This document shows, one piece after another, positions 16,683-24,323 of a DNA stretch of 64,000 nt (the first letter of the stretch is position 1; the number at the start of each line of letters is the position of its first letter). Below the pieces are notes generated by a model, which had not been told where the DNA came from, made no database searches, and saw only the letters and a program-made list of their open reading frames with translations. Position numbers and translations under genes: made by a program. Source of the stretch: Thermoleophilales bacterium (lineage in GTDB: Bacteria > Actinomycetota > Thermoleophilia > Solirubrobacterales > 70-9); the NCBI GenBank assembly GCA_020636895.1, contig JACJWZ010000001.1:868001-932000 (forward strand), given 5' to 3'.

Positions 16683-17135
16683 ATGAGCCATCGCATCGAT
16701 CCCACCCGTTCCCGTCCCTCCGCCTTCGCCCTCGCGCTGCTCGCGATCTTCGGCTGCTCAATGCTGTTGGCCGCCTGCGGCGGCGACTCGGATTCGACGG
16801 GGGAGACCGCCACGACCGCCACCGACACCGCGTCTACGGACAGCGGCGACGCCCTTGATCCCGAGGCCGCGGCCCAGTCGCTCGCCGACTGCACCACCCA
16901 GGCCGGTCTCGAAGGCTCTGTCAGCGACACGACCCAGCCAGGGGCGGTCGCCGTCGACCTGACTACGGAGAACGCCACGATCCTCGTCCATGTCTACGCC
17001 AGCGAGGACGAGGCCGAGAGCGCCGACAGCTCCTCCGGCCTCGATCAGGAGGTCGTCGGCAACTACGTGATCCTCGGCGGCGCGATCCCGAAGAAGGATC
17101 ACGACATCATCACCGGCTGCATCGGCGGCTCCTGA
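16683..17135 (+). CDS. small lipoprotein of unknown function
   Basis: A 150-residue lipoprotein. A basic n-region and hydrophobic stretch end in lipobox SMLLAACGGDS. A Thr/Ser/Asp-rich linker follows, then a compact C-terminal domain with two cysteines (SLADCTTQAGL and IITGCIGGS) that could form a disulfide. No known domain is recognised. It is divergent from the carboxyltransferase gene and followed by the DUF6351 gene. Confidence 0.75.
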   Translation: MSHRIDPTRSRPSAFALALLAIFGCSMLLAACGGDSDSTGETATTATDTASTDSGDALDPEAAAQSLADCTTQAGLEGSVSDTTQPGAVAVDLTTENATILVHVYASEDEAESADSSSGLDQEVVGNYVILGGAIPKKDHDIITGCIGGS

Positions 17136-17203
17136 CGGCCAGCCCTCTCGGTCCGGGCGACCGGGATGCGCCCGGAACCGGCACACACGTCCCGGCTCTG
17201 AGT

Positions 17204-17209
17204 TAGCAT
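17204..17209 (+). promoter_or_regulatory. -10 hexamer TAGCAT of the DUF6351 gene
   Basis: TAGCAT is followed by 8 bases (cgcccgcc) and then ACG at 17218, in frame with the DUF6351 coding region. The spacing equals that at dgt (TAGAAT, 8 bases, ATG). This puts the expected leaderless start at a codon that is not ATG. Confidence 0.55.
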
Positions 17210-17259
17210 CGCCCGCCACGGAGAGGAAGCTTCGCCCGTCGCTGCGGGCCCTCGTCGTC

Positions 17260-19440
17260 GTGTCCCTCGCTTGCCTGGGCCTCGGTGCCCTCGCCGCTCC
17301 CGCCGCGCAGGCGAAGGGGAAATCTCCGAAGATCAAGGTGCTCTCCAACCGCGCCGATCTGCTTTCGCAGGGAGACGCGCTCGTCGCCATCTCGCTGCCG
17401 AAGCGTGCCGCCAAGGCGAGTCTGGACATCGAGCTCAACGGCGACTCGGTCAGCGGTCAGTTCCGCAAGACGAGCAAGCGCAGCCTCGAGGGGCTGCTGA
17501 AGGGGATGGGGGACGGCAAGAACGTCCTCGAGGTCCGGATGAAGGACGGCCGCGGCGCGAAGCTGAAGCTGCGGAACCACCCGAACGGCGGCCCGGTCTT
17601 CTCCGGCCCGCAGATCCAGCCGTGGAAGTGCCAGGACAGCGCCGTCGACTCGCAGTGCAACGAGAACGTCAAGTACGGCTTCTTCTACAAGTCGACGGAC
17701 GAGACGAAGGCGAAGCTGCAGCCCTACGACGTCGACAACCCTCTCAGCGACGTCGCGACGACGACGACCGAGGACGGGGAGAGCGTCCCGTTCATCGTCC
17801 GCATCGAGGTTGGCTACCAGGATCGCGATCAGTACAAGATCGCGACGCTCTACGACCCGTCGGAGAAGTGGACGTGGCGTAAGCCGCAGCCTCAGTACGC
17901 GGGCAAGATGCTGATCACCCACGGCTTCGGCTGCGATCTCAACCTCGGCGCCGACGAAGCCCCCGACGTGCTCAGCTACCGCTCGGCCGACGTGCCCGGC
18001 TCCCCCGACACCGGCCAGTGGGCGCTCGGCAAGGGCTGGGTCGTGATGTCGACTTCGCTCGATCACAACAGCCACAGCTGCAACCCGGTCGTCCAGGCCG
18101 AGTCCCTGATGATGGCCAAGGAGCGCGTCGTCGAGCGCTACGGGCCGCTCAGCTTCACGGTCGGCGTCGGCTGCTCCGGAGGTTCGCTCACCGAGCAGTG
18201 GGTCGCCAACGCCTACCCGGGCATCTACCAGGGCATCCTGCCGACCTGCTCCTTCCCCGATGCCTGGACCTCGGCGACGCAGGTCTTCGACTACCACATC
18301 ATGCGCCCCTATCTCGAGAATCCGACGCGCTGGGATGCGGGCGTCGCCTGGACCCCGACGGAGATGGCGCAGGTGTACGGCAGCCCCTCGACACTCAACT
18401 CGATCACCTCCGATATCGGCTTCTTCGCCGCGATCGACCCGACGCACGCGTGCGCCGGCCCGACCGCCGCCGAGCGCTACAACGCGCTCACCAACCCCGG
18501 TGGCGCCCGCTGCTCGATCTCCGAGATCGCGATCAACCAGCTCGCTCCGCGCCCGCAGTCCGTCTGGAGCGCCCCCGAGCAGCAGATCGGGCGCGGGTTC
18601 GCCGGCATCCCGATCGACAACACCGGTGTCCAGTACGGGCTCAGCGCGCTGGAGCAGGGGCAGATCACCCCGGCGCAGTTCGTCGATCTCAACGACAAGG
18701 TCGGGGGCGTCGACATCGACGCCCAGCCGGTTGCGACCCGCAACGTCGCCGACGAGCCGGCACTGGCCAACGCCTACCGAACCGGCCTGATCAACGAGAC
18801 CAACAACCTCGACCGGACCGCGATTATCGACTGCCGGGGCCCCGATCCGGGCTACGCGCACGACTCCTACCGCGCCTTCGCGGTCCGCGACCGTCTCGAC
18901 CGTGAGCACGGCACCCACGCCAACCAGCTCATCTGGGAGGGCCCCTACACGATCGGCGCCGACCTGCAGTGCACGCAGGAGAGCCTCGAGGCGATGAATC
19001 GCTGGCTCACCGCGGTCGCGGCCGACAAGAGCGACGCCTCCACGGCCGAGAAGCTGATCGCCGACAAGCCGAGCGATCTCTCCGATCGCTGCCTGGACGG
19101 CTCCGGCAACAAGGTCGGCGACTCGCTCTGCCCCGACGGAGTCGTCCCGGTCTACGGGACGCCGCGGACCGTCGCCGGCGAGGCGCTCACCACCGACGCC
19201 AACAAGTGCCAGCTGAAGCCGCTGCAGCAGAGCGACTACAGCGTCAGCTTCACCTCGGGCCAGTGGGCGAAGCTGCAGAGCATCTACCCCGACGGTGTCT
19301 GCGACTACTCCAAGCCGGGCGTCGACCAGCAGGGCACGATTCCCTGGCAGACCTACCAGGACAACAAGGGGAACGTGATCTACGGCGGCAAGGAGCTCGG
19401 CAAGCCGCCGAAGTCGAAGGCGATCAAGCCGAAGCGCTGA
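17260..19440 (+). CDS. secreted DUF6351 family protein (probable alpha/beta hydrolase)
   Basis: About 726 residues, exported. The N-terminal beta domain (IKVLSNRADLLSQGDALVAI) and FSGPQIQPWKC match the DUF6351 family as I recall it. The central part looks like an alpha/beta hydrolase, with KMLITHGFGCDLNLG and the nucleophile elbow VGVGCSGGSLTEQW (G-C-S-G-G). Many Cys residues fit an extracellular enzyme. The first canonical start is GTG 17260, giving a signal peptide without basic residues. Codons upstream to ACG 17218 read T-ERKLRPSLRALVVV, an ideal signal-peptide n-region preceded by a TAGCAT -10 box. The real start may therefore be ACG 17218, or an ATG misread or mutated. Substrate unknown. 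Confidence 0.82.
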   Translation: MSLACLGLGALAAPAAQAKGKSPKIKVLSNRADLLSQGDALVAISLPKRAAKASLDIELNGDSVSGQFRKTSKRSLEGLLKGMGDGKNVLEVRMKDGRGAKLKLRNHPNGGPVFSGPQIQPWKCQDSAVDSQCNENVKYGFFYKSTDETKAKLQPYDVDNPLSDVATTTTEDGESVPFIVRIEVGYQDRDQYKIATLYDPSEKWTWRKPQPQYAGKMLITHGFGCDLNLGADEAPDVLSYRSADVPGSPDTGQWALGKGWVVMSTSLDHNSHSCNPVVQAESLMMAKERVVERYGPLSFTVGVGCSGGSLTEQWVANAYPGIYQGILPTCSFPDAWTSATQVFDYHIMRPYLENPTRWDAGVAWTPTEMAQVYGSPSTLNSITSDIGFFAAIDPTHACAGPTAAERYNALTNPGGARCSISEIAINQLAPRPQSVWSAPEQQIGRGFAGIPIDNTGVQYGLSALEQGQITPAQFVDLNDKVGGVDIDAQPVATRNVADEPALANAYRTGLINETNNLDRTAIIDCRGPDPGYAHDSYRAFAVRDRLDREHGTHANQLIWEGPYTIGADLQCTQESLEAMNRWLTAVAADKSDASTAEKLIADKPSDLSDRCLDGSGNKVGDSLCPDGVVPVYGTPRTVAGEALTTDANKCQLKPLQQSDYSVSFTSGQWAKLQSIYPDGVCDYSKPGVDQQGTIPWQTYQDNKGNVIYGGKELGKPPKSKAIKPKR

Positions 19441-19502
19441 GCGGGGGAGAGGCCCCGGCCCCAGGTCGAGCCCTAGGTCGCGCCTGCGCGGGAACGCGCG
19501 AA

Positions 19503-19508
19503 TAGGGT
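19503..19508 (+). promoter_or_regulatory. -10 hexamer TAGGGT
   Basis: TAGGGT is 7 bases before ATG 19516, the leaderless geometry. This favours ATG 19516 over the in-frame GTG at 19507, which lies inside the hexamer. Confidence 0.5.
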
Positions 19509-19515
19509 GTCCGCC

Positions 19516-19767
19516 ATGCCGATCTACAACGAAGCCCAGCTCAGCTCCTACGTCGACCAGATCTTCGAGCGCCTGCGCGCGATCGAGAACCAGATGGCCG
19601 CCGTCTCGCAGGCGGCCGGTGTGCCCTACGACCGCCCCGGCGCAGGCGCGCCGCCCGAGGTCGTCGAACTCGCCGCCGCCGGCGACCGCCTGGGTGCCAT
19701 CCGCAAGTACCGCGAGTTGACGGGCGCCGGGGGCGAGGAGGCCAGGAAGGTCGTCGAGGGCCTGTAG
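19516..19767 (+). CDS. small protein with ribosomal L7/L12 C-terminal-like domain
   Basis: An 83-residue protein. The first 30 residues form an amphipathic helix (SSYVDQIFERLRAIENQMAA), likely for dimerisation. After a Pro/Gly linker, the C-terminal part (RLGAIRKYRELTGAGGEEAR) resembles the bL12 C-terminal domain, which binds translation factors. Such stand-alone bL12-CTD proteins are common in actinobacteria, and their role is unclear. The true rplL gene is normally next to rplJ, so this is not the ribosomal stalk protein itself. Confidence 0.7.
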   Translation: MPIYNEAQLSSYVDQIFERLRAIENQMAAVSQAAGVPYDRPGAGAPPEVVELAAAGDRLGAIRKYRELTGAGGEEARKVVEGL

Positions 19768-19820
19768 CTCCGGGCACGGCGCCGCCCCGACCGCAAGCCG
19801 CCTCCGCCCCGATCGCCAGC

Positions 19821-19867
19821 ACCTGGCGCGTGATAGTGACAAATAGCGTCACCTTCGAGCGCCAGGT
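19821..19867. repeat. 47-bp palindrome, diverged relative of the 9164/9247 repeats
   Basis: Outer arms ACCTGGCGC and GCGCCAGGT (9 bp), unpaired GTGATA/CTTCGA, inner arms GTGAC and GTCAC (5 bp), loop AAATAGC. Total length (47), the TGGCGC...GCGCCA core, the two-stem layout and AATA in the loop match the repeats near 9.2 kb, although the arms differ by paired changes. It lies 41 bases before tRNA-Met. Confidence 0.7.
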
Positions 19868-19908
19868 CCGGCCTGACCGCCGGATACCCTCGCCCGACGA
19901 GTACCCCA

Positions 19909-19982
19909 GGGCCGGTAGCTCAGTTGGTCAGAGCAGCGGACTCATAATCCGTAGGTCGCAGGTTCGATCCCTGCCCGGCCCA
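19909..19982 (+). tRNA. tRNA with CAT anticodon (elongator Met, or Ile2)
   Basis: Seventy-four bases. Acceptor GGGCCGG (19909-19915) pairs with CCGGCCC (19975-19981), with discriminator A. D-stem GCTC/GAGC. The anticodon loop is CTCATAA on a GCGGA/TCCGT stem. T-stem GCAGG/CCTGC encloses TTCGATC. CCA is not encoded. CTCATAA occurs both in elongator tRNA-Met and in lysidine-modified tRNA-Ile2, and I cannot decide between them. It is not initiator tRNA, which would lack the first acceptor pair. Confidence 0.93.
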
Positions 19983-20097
19983 TGAGGACCGGGGGCTCCG
20001 CAGATGTGACTTGGAGGTCGTCCCGCCGAGCGGAGACTTGGCCTCTCGGGGGGTCGCGCGGCCTTCCCGATGTCCGGGGGCTCGGGCCGTGTCGGCC

Positions 20098-21699
20098 CTA
20101 CGGAAGCACCTTGATGCGCTGCTTCGACCGCGCGCGGTTGCCGGCGTCGTCGGTGGCCGTGACGGTCACCGTGGCCCTCGCCTTCCAGCCCTGATCGAGC
20201 AGCTTCGCCAGCTTCTTCGCACCCTTGGGCCGCAGCCGGAGCTTCGCCTCGGCGTCCGCCGCGGCCTTCCCGCCGGCCCGCAGCGTGAAGCGCTTGTTCA
20301 GCTTGCGCGCACCGGGCCTGCCGGTCGCCTTCACGACGCCCTTGACCTTCAGCTCGCACGCCTCCGAGCCGCAGCCGCCGCTGATCGCGAGCTTGCCGAG
20401 CCGCTGCTTGCGGCTGCCGCTGAGGTGCAGCTTGACCGACTTGTCGGCTGAGCCCACGGTCACGCTGACGGTGGCCTCAGCCTGGGCGCCGAAGATGTCA
20501 GTGGCGCTCAACGCGAACTCGTCGGCGCCGGTGAAGTCCGCCGCCGGGGTGTACGTGATCTCACCGCCGCTGACGGACACGGTCCCGTGCGCGGGGCCGG
20601 ATGCCACGGCGTAGGTGAGAGCGTCGCCGTCGGGATCGCTCGCCGCCCCCGAGAAGGTCAGCGGGGTTGATTGCTGCGTGGTCAACTCGCGGCCATCGAT
20701 CGAAGGAGCTCCGTTGCGGTACGAAGCGGTCATCTCGTGCATCCGGTCGGTCTGCCCGGAGGTGAACTCGTACATACAGGGGTCCTCGGAGTAGTCCATG
20801 AAGTTGTGGATCGGGTCCTCGCCGGGGGCGGGGCAGGTGTCCGATCCGGTCGGGCAGCCCGATGCGGGGCTCGCCTCCGCGGGGGTGTCGGCGACGAAGT
20901 CGCCAGGCTCGCTGCAGCCGCCCTGGAAGGTGTGGAAGAGGCCGAGCCAGTGCCCGGTCTCGTGGACCGCCGTGTCACCCTCGTTGTAGTTCGCGGTCGA
21001 GCCGCCCGGGAGCGACTCGTTGTCGACGACCACGCCGTCGTAATCAGGGTCTGAGGCGTAGGAGGAGGGGAAGGTCGCCCAGCCGAGCAAGCCGGGTCCG
21101 GCGTCGGCCACGTAGAGGTTCAAGGTGCGAGCGCCGCCGCGGCGCAGCGCCGTCTTCATCGCCTCCTCGACCCCCAGCGTGTCAGGCGTGTACCAACTGC
21201 TGTTGATCGTCCGGTCGGTTCCGACGAGGTCCAAGGCGACGCCCGTGGTGGCACCGCCGGTGGCGCCGTCGAAGCTGTCGTTGAGGACGTCCATCTGGGC
21301 GGCGATGCGCGCGTCGGAGACGACGCCGACCGATTCGCTGCTCTGGATCACGTGGACGTAGACGGGGACGCGGATCGTGCCGCTCGCGCGCGCCCGCCGC
21401 GCTCCGTCGGCGTCGGCGGCGTCGCCGCCGTGGGCGAGTTCGTACTGGTAGGCCTCGGCGACGTTGGGTTCGACGGCGCCACCGCTCTCACCCTGCGCAG
21501 TGAGCCGGGCAGCGGCCGCAGGTCCGGCCGTCGCAAGGGGCCTGTAGGTGGGCGTCCCGGTCAGCGGATTGCACCCGTCGCTCGCGGTCTCGTCGGAGCC
21601 CTCGGCGACGGCCGGGAGGACGAGCGCGAGGAGCGCGGCGACGGCGAGCAGCGGTCGCAGCGGACGCAATCGAGTTCTCCCCCCTCGGGTTCTTCTCAT
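20098..21699 (-). CDS. secreted M43-family zinc metalloprotease
   Basis: A 533-residue exported protease of the pappalysin/cytophagalysin (M43) type. The signal peptide (RLRPLRPLLAVAALLALVLP) precedes a propeptide region, then IRVPVYVHVIQSSESVGVVS, the usual M43 entry strand. The metzincin site is HETGHWLGLFHTF (HExxHxxGxxH), with the Met-turn at HNFMDYSEDPCM. After the catalytic domain comes a cadherin/Ig-like beta domain (LTFSGAASDPDGDALTYAV). A final basic beta domain with two Cys (GGCGSEACELKVKGVVKA) is of the kind shared by Solirubrobacterales exoproteins. ATG 21699 was preferred to 21747 for signal-peptide length. Probably degrades extracellular protein. Confidence 0.9.
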   Translation of the reverse strand: MRRTRGGRTRLRPLRPLLAVAALLALVLPAVAEGSDETASDGCNPLTGTPTYRPLATAGPAAAARLTAQGESGGAVEPNVAEAYQYELAHGGDAADADGARRARASGTIRVPVYVHVIQSSESVGVVSDARIAAQMDVLNDSFDGATGGATTGVALDLVGTDRTINSSWYTPDTLGVEEAMKTALRRGGARTLNLYVADAGPGLLGWATFPSSYASDPDYDGVVVDNESLPGGSTANYNEGDTAVHETGHWLGLFHTFQGGCSEPGDFVADTPAEASPASGCPTGSDTCPAPGEDPIHNFMDYSEDPCMYEFTSGQTDRMHEMTASYRNGAPSIDGRELTTQQSTPLTFSGAASDPDGDALTYAVASGPAHGTVSVSGGEITYTPAADFTGADEFALSATDIFGAQAEATVSVTVGSADKSVKLHLSGSRKQRLGKLAISGGCGSEACELKVKGVVKATGRPGARKLNKRFTLRAGGKAAADAEAKLRLRPKGAKKLAKLLDQGWKARATVTVTATDDAGNRARSKQRIKVLP

Positions 21700-21836
21700 C
21701 TCAGTAAACGCCCTTCGACCGTGTCCCCGGACCGACCGGGAACTCATGGAATCGAGGCCCGCCCCCGCGCAGATCGCGGAGTCTATTACCGCCCGCGACC
21801 CGGGCGTCGCGGTTGGTGGTGGCCATCGCCGTCGAG

Positions 21837-22832
21837 CTAGGGAACCGTCCCGGACTGCGCCCGTGAGCCGGCGACGCGGTTGATGACGATGTCGGTGCCG
21901 GCCGGGACCGATCCGGCGAGGAGCCCGGGAAGCTTGGCGTCCTGGGAGCCGTCGCTGAGGCCCTCGACGAGGATCACGAGCGTCGAGCCTTCGAAGCGCG
22001 CGCCGACGACGTGCTCGCCGTTCGCGTCAGCCCACTGCGTCGCGACGTCGGTGGCGGCGCTCAGGCGCTGGGAGAGCTCTACCGCCCGGTAGGTGCTGAC
22101 GCCGAGCGCTGCGACCACGACGACTCCCATGACCGCGAGCACCGCGAGGACCGAGCGGCGGCGAATCTGCGGTCGGCCCTGCCGCAGCGTCGTCATCCCG
22201 AAGATCAGGACTCCGGCGACGAGGATCGCGAGGACGTTGGTCGTGTAGAGGAGGAGCGCGCCGAGCGCGCCGTCGAAGTTGTCCTCGACGCCGGTGACCC
22301 CGACGACGGCGAGCGGGGGGACCAGCGAGATCGCGATGGCGACGCCGGGAAGGATGTCGCCGACGTCGCGGCGGGTCAGAGCGAAGGATCCCGCGAGCCC
22401 GGTCGCGGCCGCGGCGACGAGATCGACCAGCGTGGGGGAGATGCGCCCGGTGATCTGGGAGTTGTCGCTGGGGTTCTGAAGCTCCGGGAGCAGGGCCGCC
22501 AGGGCTACGCCGATCCCGATCACCACCAGCGTCGCCATCAGGAGGATCCCGAGCGAATGCAGGAGGGGCTTGGCTTCGCCGTAGGCGATCGCGACCGCTA
22601 TGCCCTGGATCGGCGTCGCCAGCGGGGCGATGATCATCGCCCCGATCACGGTGGCCGTCGAGTCGGAGATGATGCCCGCCGTCGCGATCACCGCCGAGAG
22701 CGTCAGCAGGAGCCAGAAGCGCGTCAGCTTGGCCGTGACGTCGCCGGTGAGCAGGTAAGCGGCTTCGCGGATCTCGTCCGGGGTCCGTAGCTCGCCCTCG
22801 AGCCGGCGGCGGATTTCCGTTACCCAGCTCAT
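21837..22832 (-). CDS. DUF389 family (TIGR00341-like) membrane protein
   Basis: A 331-residue integral membrane protein with about seven hydrophobic segments. The family signature is clear: STATVIGAMIIAPLATPIQG, then AIAYGEAKPLLHS, and later DILPGVAIAISLVPPLAVVG. Members are widespread and sometimes fused to universal stress domains; transport is suspected, but the substrate is not established. The last 90 residues form a soluble domain (AADVATQW-type region, then EGSTLVILVEGLSDGSQDAK). It lies 63 bases downstream of the CrtI-like oxidoreductase on the same strand, possibly in one operon. Confidence 0.88.
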   Translation of the reverse strand: MSWVTEIRRRLEGELRTPDEIREAAYLLTGDVTAKLTRFWLLLTLSAVIATAGIISDSTATVIGAMIIAPLATPIQGIAVAIAYGEAKPLLHSLGILLMATLVVIGIGVALAALLPELQNPSDNSQITGRISPTLVDLVAAAATGLAGSFALTRRDVGDILPGVAIAISLVPPLAVVGVTGVEDNFDGALGALLLYTTNVLAILVAGVLIFGMTTLRQGRPQIRRRSVLAVLAVMGVVVVAALGVSTYRAVELSQRLSAATDVATQWADANGEHVVGARFEGSTLVILVEGLSDGSQDAKLPGLLAGSVPAGTDIVINRVAGSRAQSGTVP

Positions 22833-22895
22833 CGCTGCTCGGGCTGCAGTCCACCAGCCGTGGCGGATGGCGCGACGGAGCGGGCGAGCTCGCGC

Positions 22896-24323
22896 TCAGA
22901 ACGAGGACGGATCGAGCCTGCGGAGCGCCGACACCGCCGCGTTGTAGCCGCACATCCCATGGGCGCCGGCGCCGGGCGGCGTCGCCGCCGAGCAGAGATA
23001 CACGCCCGGAGCTCCGAGGTAGTAGGGGTCGAGCGCGGCGCGGGGGCGGAAGACCATCTGCAGCGGGTCGTTGGCGCCGGTGACGACGTCGCCGCCGACG
23101 TAGTTGGGGTTGTACTGCTCCATCTCCGCGACCGAGCGGACGTGGCGAGCGAGGATCCGGTCACGGAACCCGGGCGCGAAGCGCTCGATCTGCGCCTCGA
23201 TCGCGCCGGTGGCGTCGCCGTCGTAGCCGGCGGGCACGTGGGCGTAGGAGTACAGGGGGTGCACGTCTCCCGCCGAGCGTCCGCGATCTGCCAGGTACTG
23301 CTGGCAGACCAGGACGAACGGCGCCTCGGGCATCCGGCCGCGGTGGACGAGCTTCTCGCTCGCCTCGATCTCCTCGCGGCCGCCGCCGACGTGGACGGTG
23401 CCGGCGGCGCGCGACTCCTCGTGGGTCCACGGCACCCCGCCCTCGACGGCGAACTCCACCTTGAACGTCCCCGGTCCGTGGCGGAAGCGCCGCAGCGCAC
23501 GCGAGATCCGCCCGGGCATCCGGTCGCCGACGATCCGCGCCGCCGCGGCCGGGGCCACGTCGAGCATCACGATGTCAGGGGAGTCGAGCTCCTCGAGCGT
23601 CTCGATCCGCACTCCGGTCTCGACCCGGCCGCCGAAGGACTCGAGGAGCGAGATCATCGCCTGGCTGATCGACCTCGACCCACCCTCGGCGACCGGCCAG
23701 CCGTAGCGATGGGCGGCGGTGCCGAGGGTGACGCCGATCGCGCTCGACATCGGGGAGCCGAAGGGGCGGAAGGCATGCGCGGCGACCCCGGCGAACAGCG
23801 CCTGCGCGTTCGCCGTCTGGAACCGGCGGGCGAGCAGCCCGGCCGGCATCCCCGACGGGATGCCGAAACGGGCGAGCTTGATCGGGTGCGACGGGAAGTG
23901 CAGCATCGGCCGCATGAAGTCCTCGGCGATGTCGTCGAAGCGCTCCGTGAGCGGACCGAAGAGCGAGCGCCACCTCTTTCCGTCCCGCTCGTCCAGGGCC
24001 GAGGCTGTGTCGTCCACCGAGCGGACCACGGCCGCGCCGGCGCCGTCGTCGAGCGGGTGGGAGTACTGGACCTCGGGCCAGCGCCACTGAAGCCCGTGCG
24101 CGCCGAGGTCGAAGCGGCGCGAGAACGGCGTGTCGACCGCCAGGGGGTGCGCCGCCGAGCATTCGTCGTGAAGCAGCCCGGGAAGGGTGAGCTCGCTGCT
24201 GCGGGTGCCTCCCCCCGGCGTCTCCGCGGCCTCGAGCACGCGGACGTCCAACCCCTCCGAGGCGAGGACGACGGCGGCCGCGAGGCCGTTCGGACCGCTG
24301 CCGACGACGACGGCGCTGCTCAT
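22896..24323 (-). CDS. FAD-dependent oxidoreductase, phytoene desaturase-like
   Basis: A 475-residue flavoprotein. The N-terminal FAD site is VVVGSGPNGLAAAVVLASEG (GxGxxG) followed by EAAETPGGGTRSSELT. The C-terminal FAD-binding motif is YLCSAATPPGAGAHGMCGYN. This is the NAD(P)/FAD branch related to CrtI and retinol saturases (PYROXD2-like) rather than a clear carotenoid-cluster enzyme, because no crtB or crtE is nearby. Its ATG overlaps the stop of the DUF3556 gene (TGATG), so the two are translationally coupled and may modify a common lipid or terpenoid substrate. That is inference. Confidence 0.88.
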   Translation of the reverse strand: MSSAVVVGSGPNGLAAAVVLASEGLDVRVLEAAETPGGGTRSSELTLPGLLHDECSAAHPLAVDTPFSRRFDLGAHGLQWRWPEVQYSHPLDDGAGAAVVRSVDDTASALDERDGKRWRSLFGPLTERFDDIAEDFMRPMLHFPSHPIKLARFGIPSGMPAGLLARRFQTANAQALFAGVAAHAFRPFGSPMSSAIGVTLGTAAHRYGWPVAEGGSRSISQAMISLLESFGGRVETGVRIETLEELDSPDIVMLDVAPAAAARIVGDRMPGRISRALRRFRHGPGTFKVEFAVEGGVPWTHEESRAAGTVHVGGGREEIEASEKLVHRGRMPEAPFVLVCQQYLADRGRSAGDVHPLYSYAHVPAGYDGDATGAIEAQIERFAPGFRDRILARHVRSVAEMEQYNPNYVGGDVVTGANDPLQMVFRPRAALDPYYLGAPGVYLCSAATPPGAGAHGMCGYNAAVSALRRLDPSSF

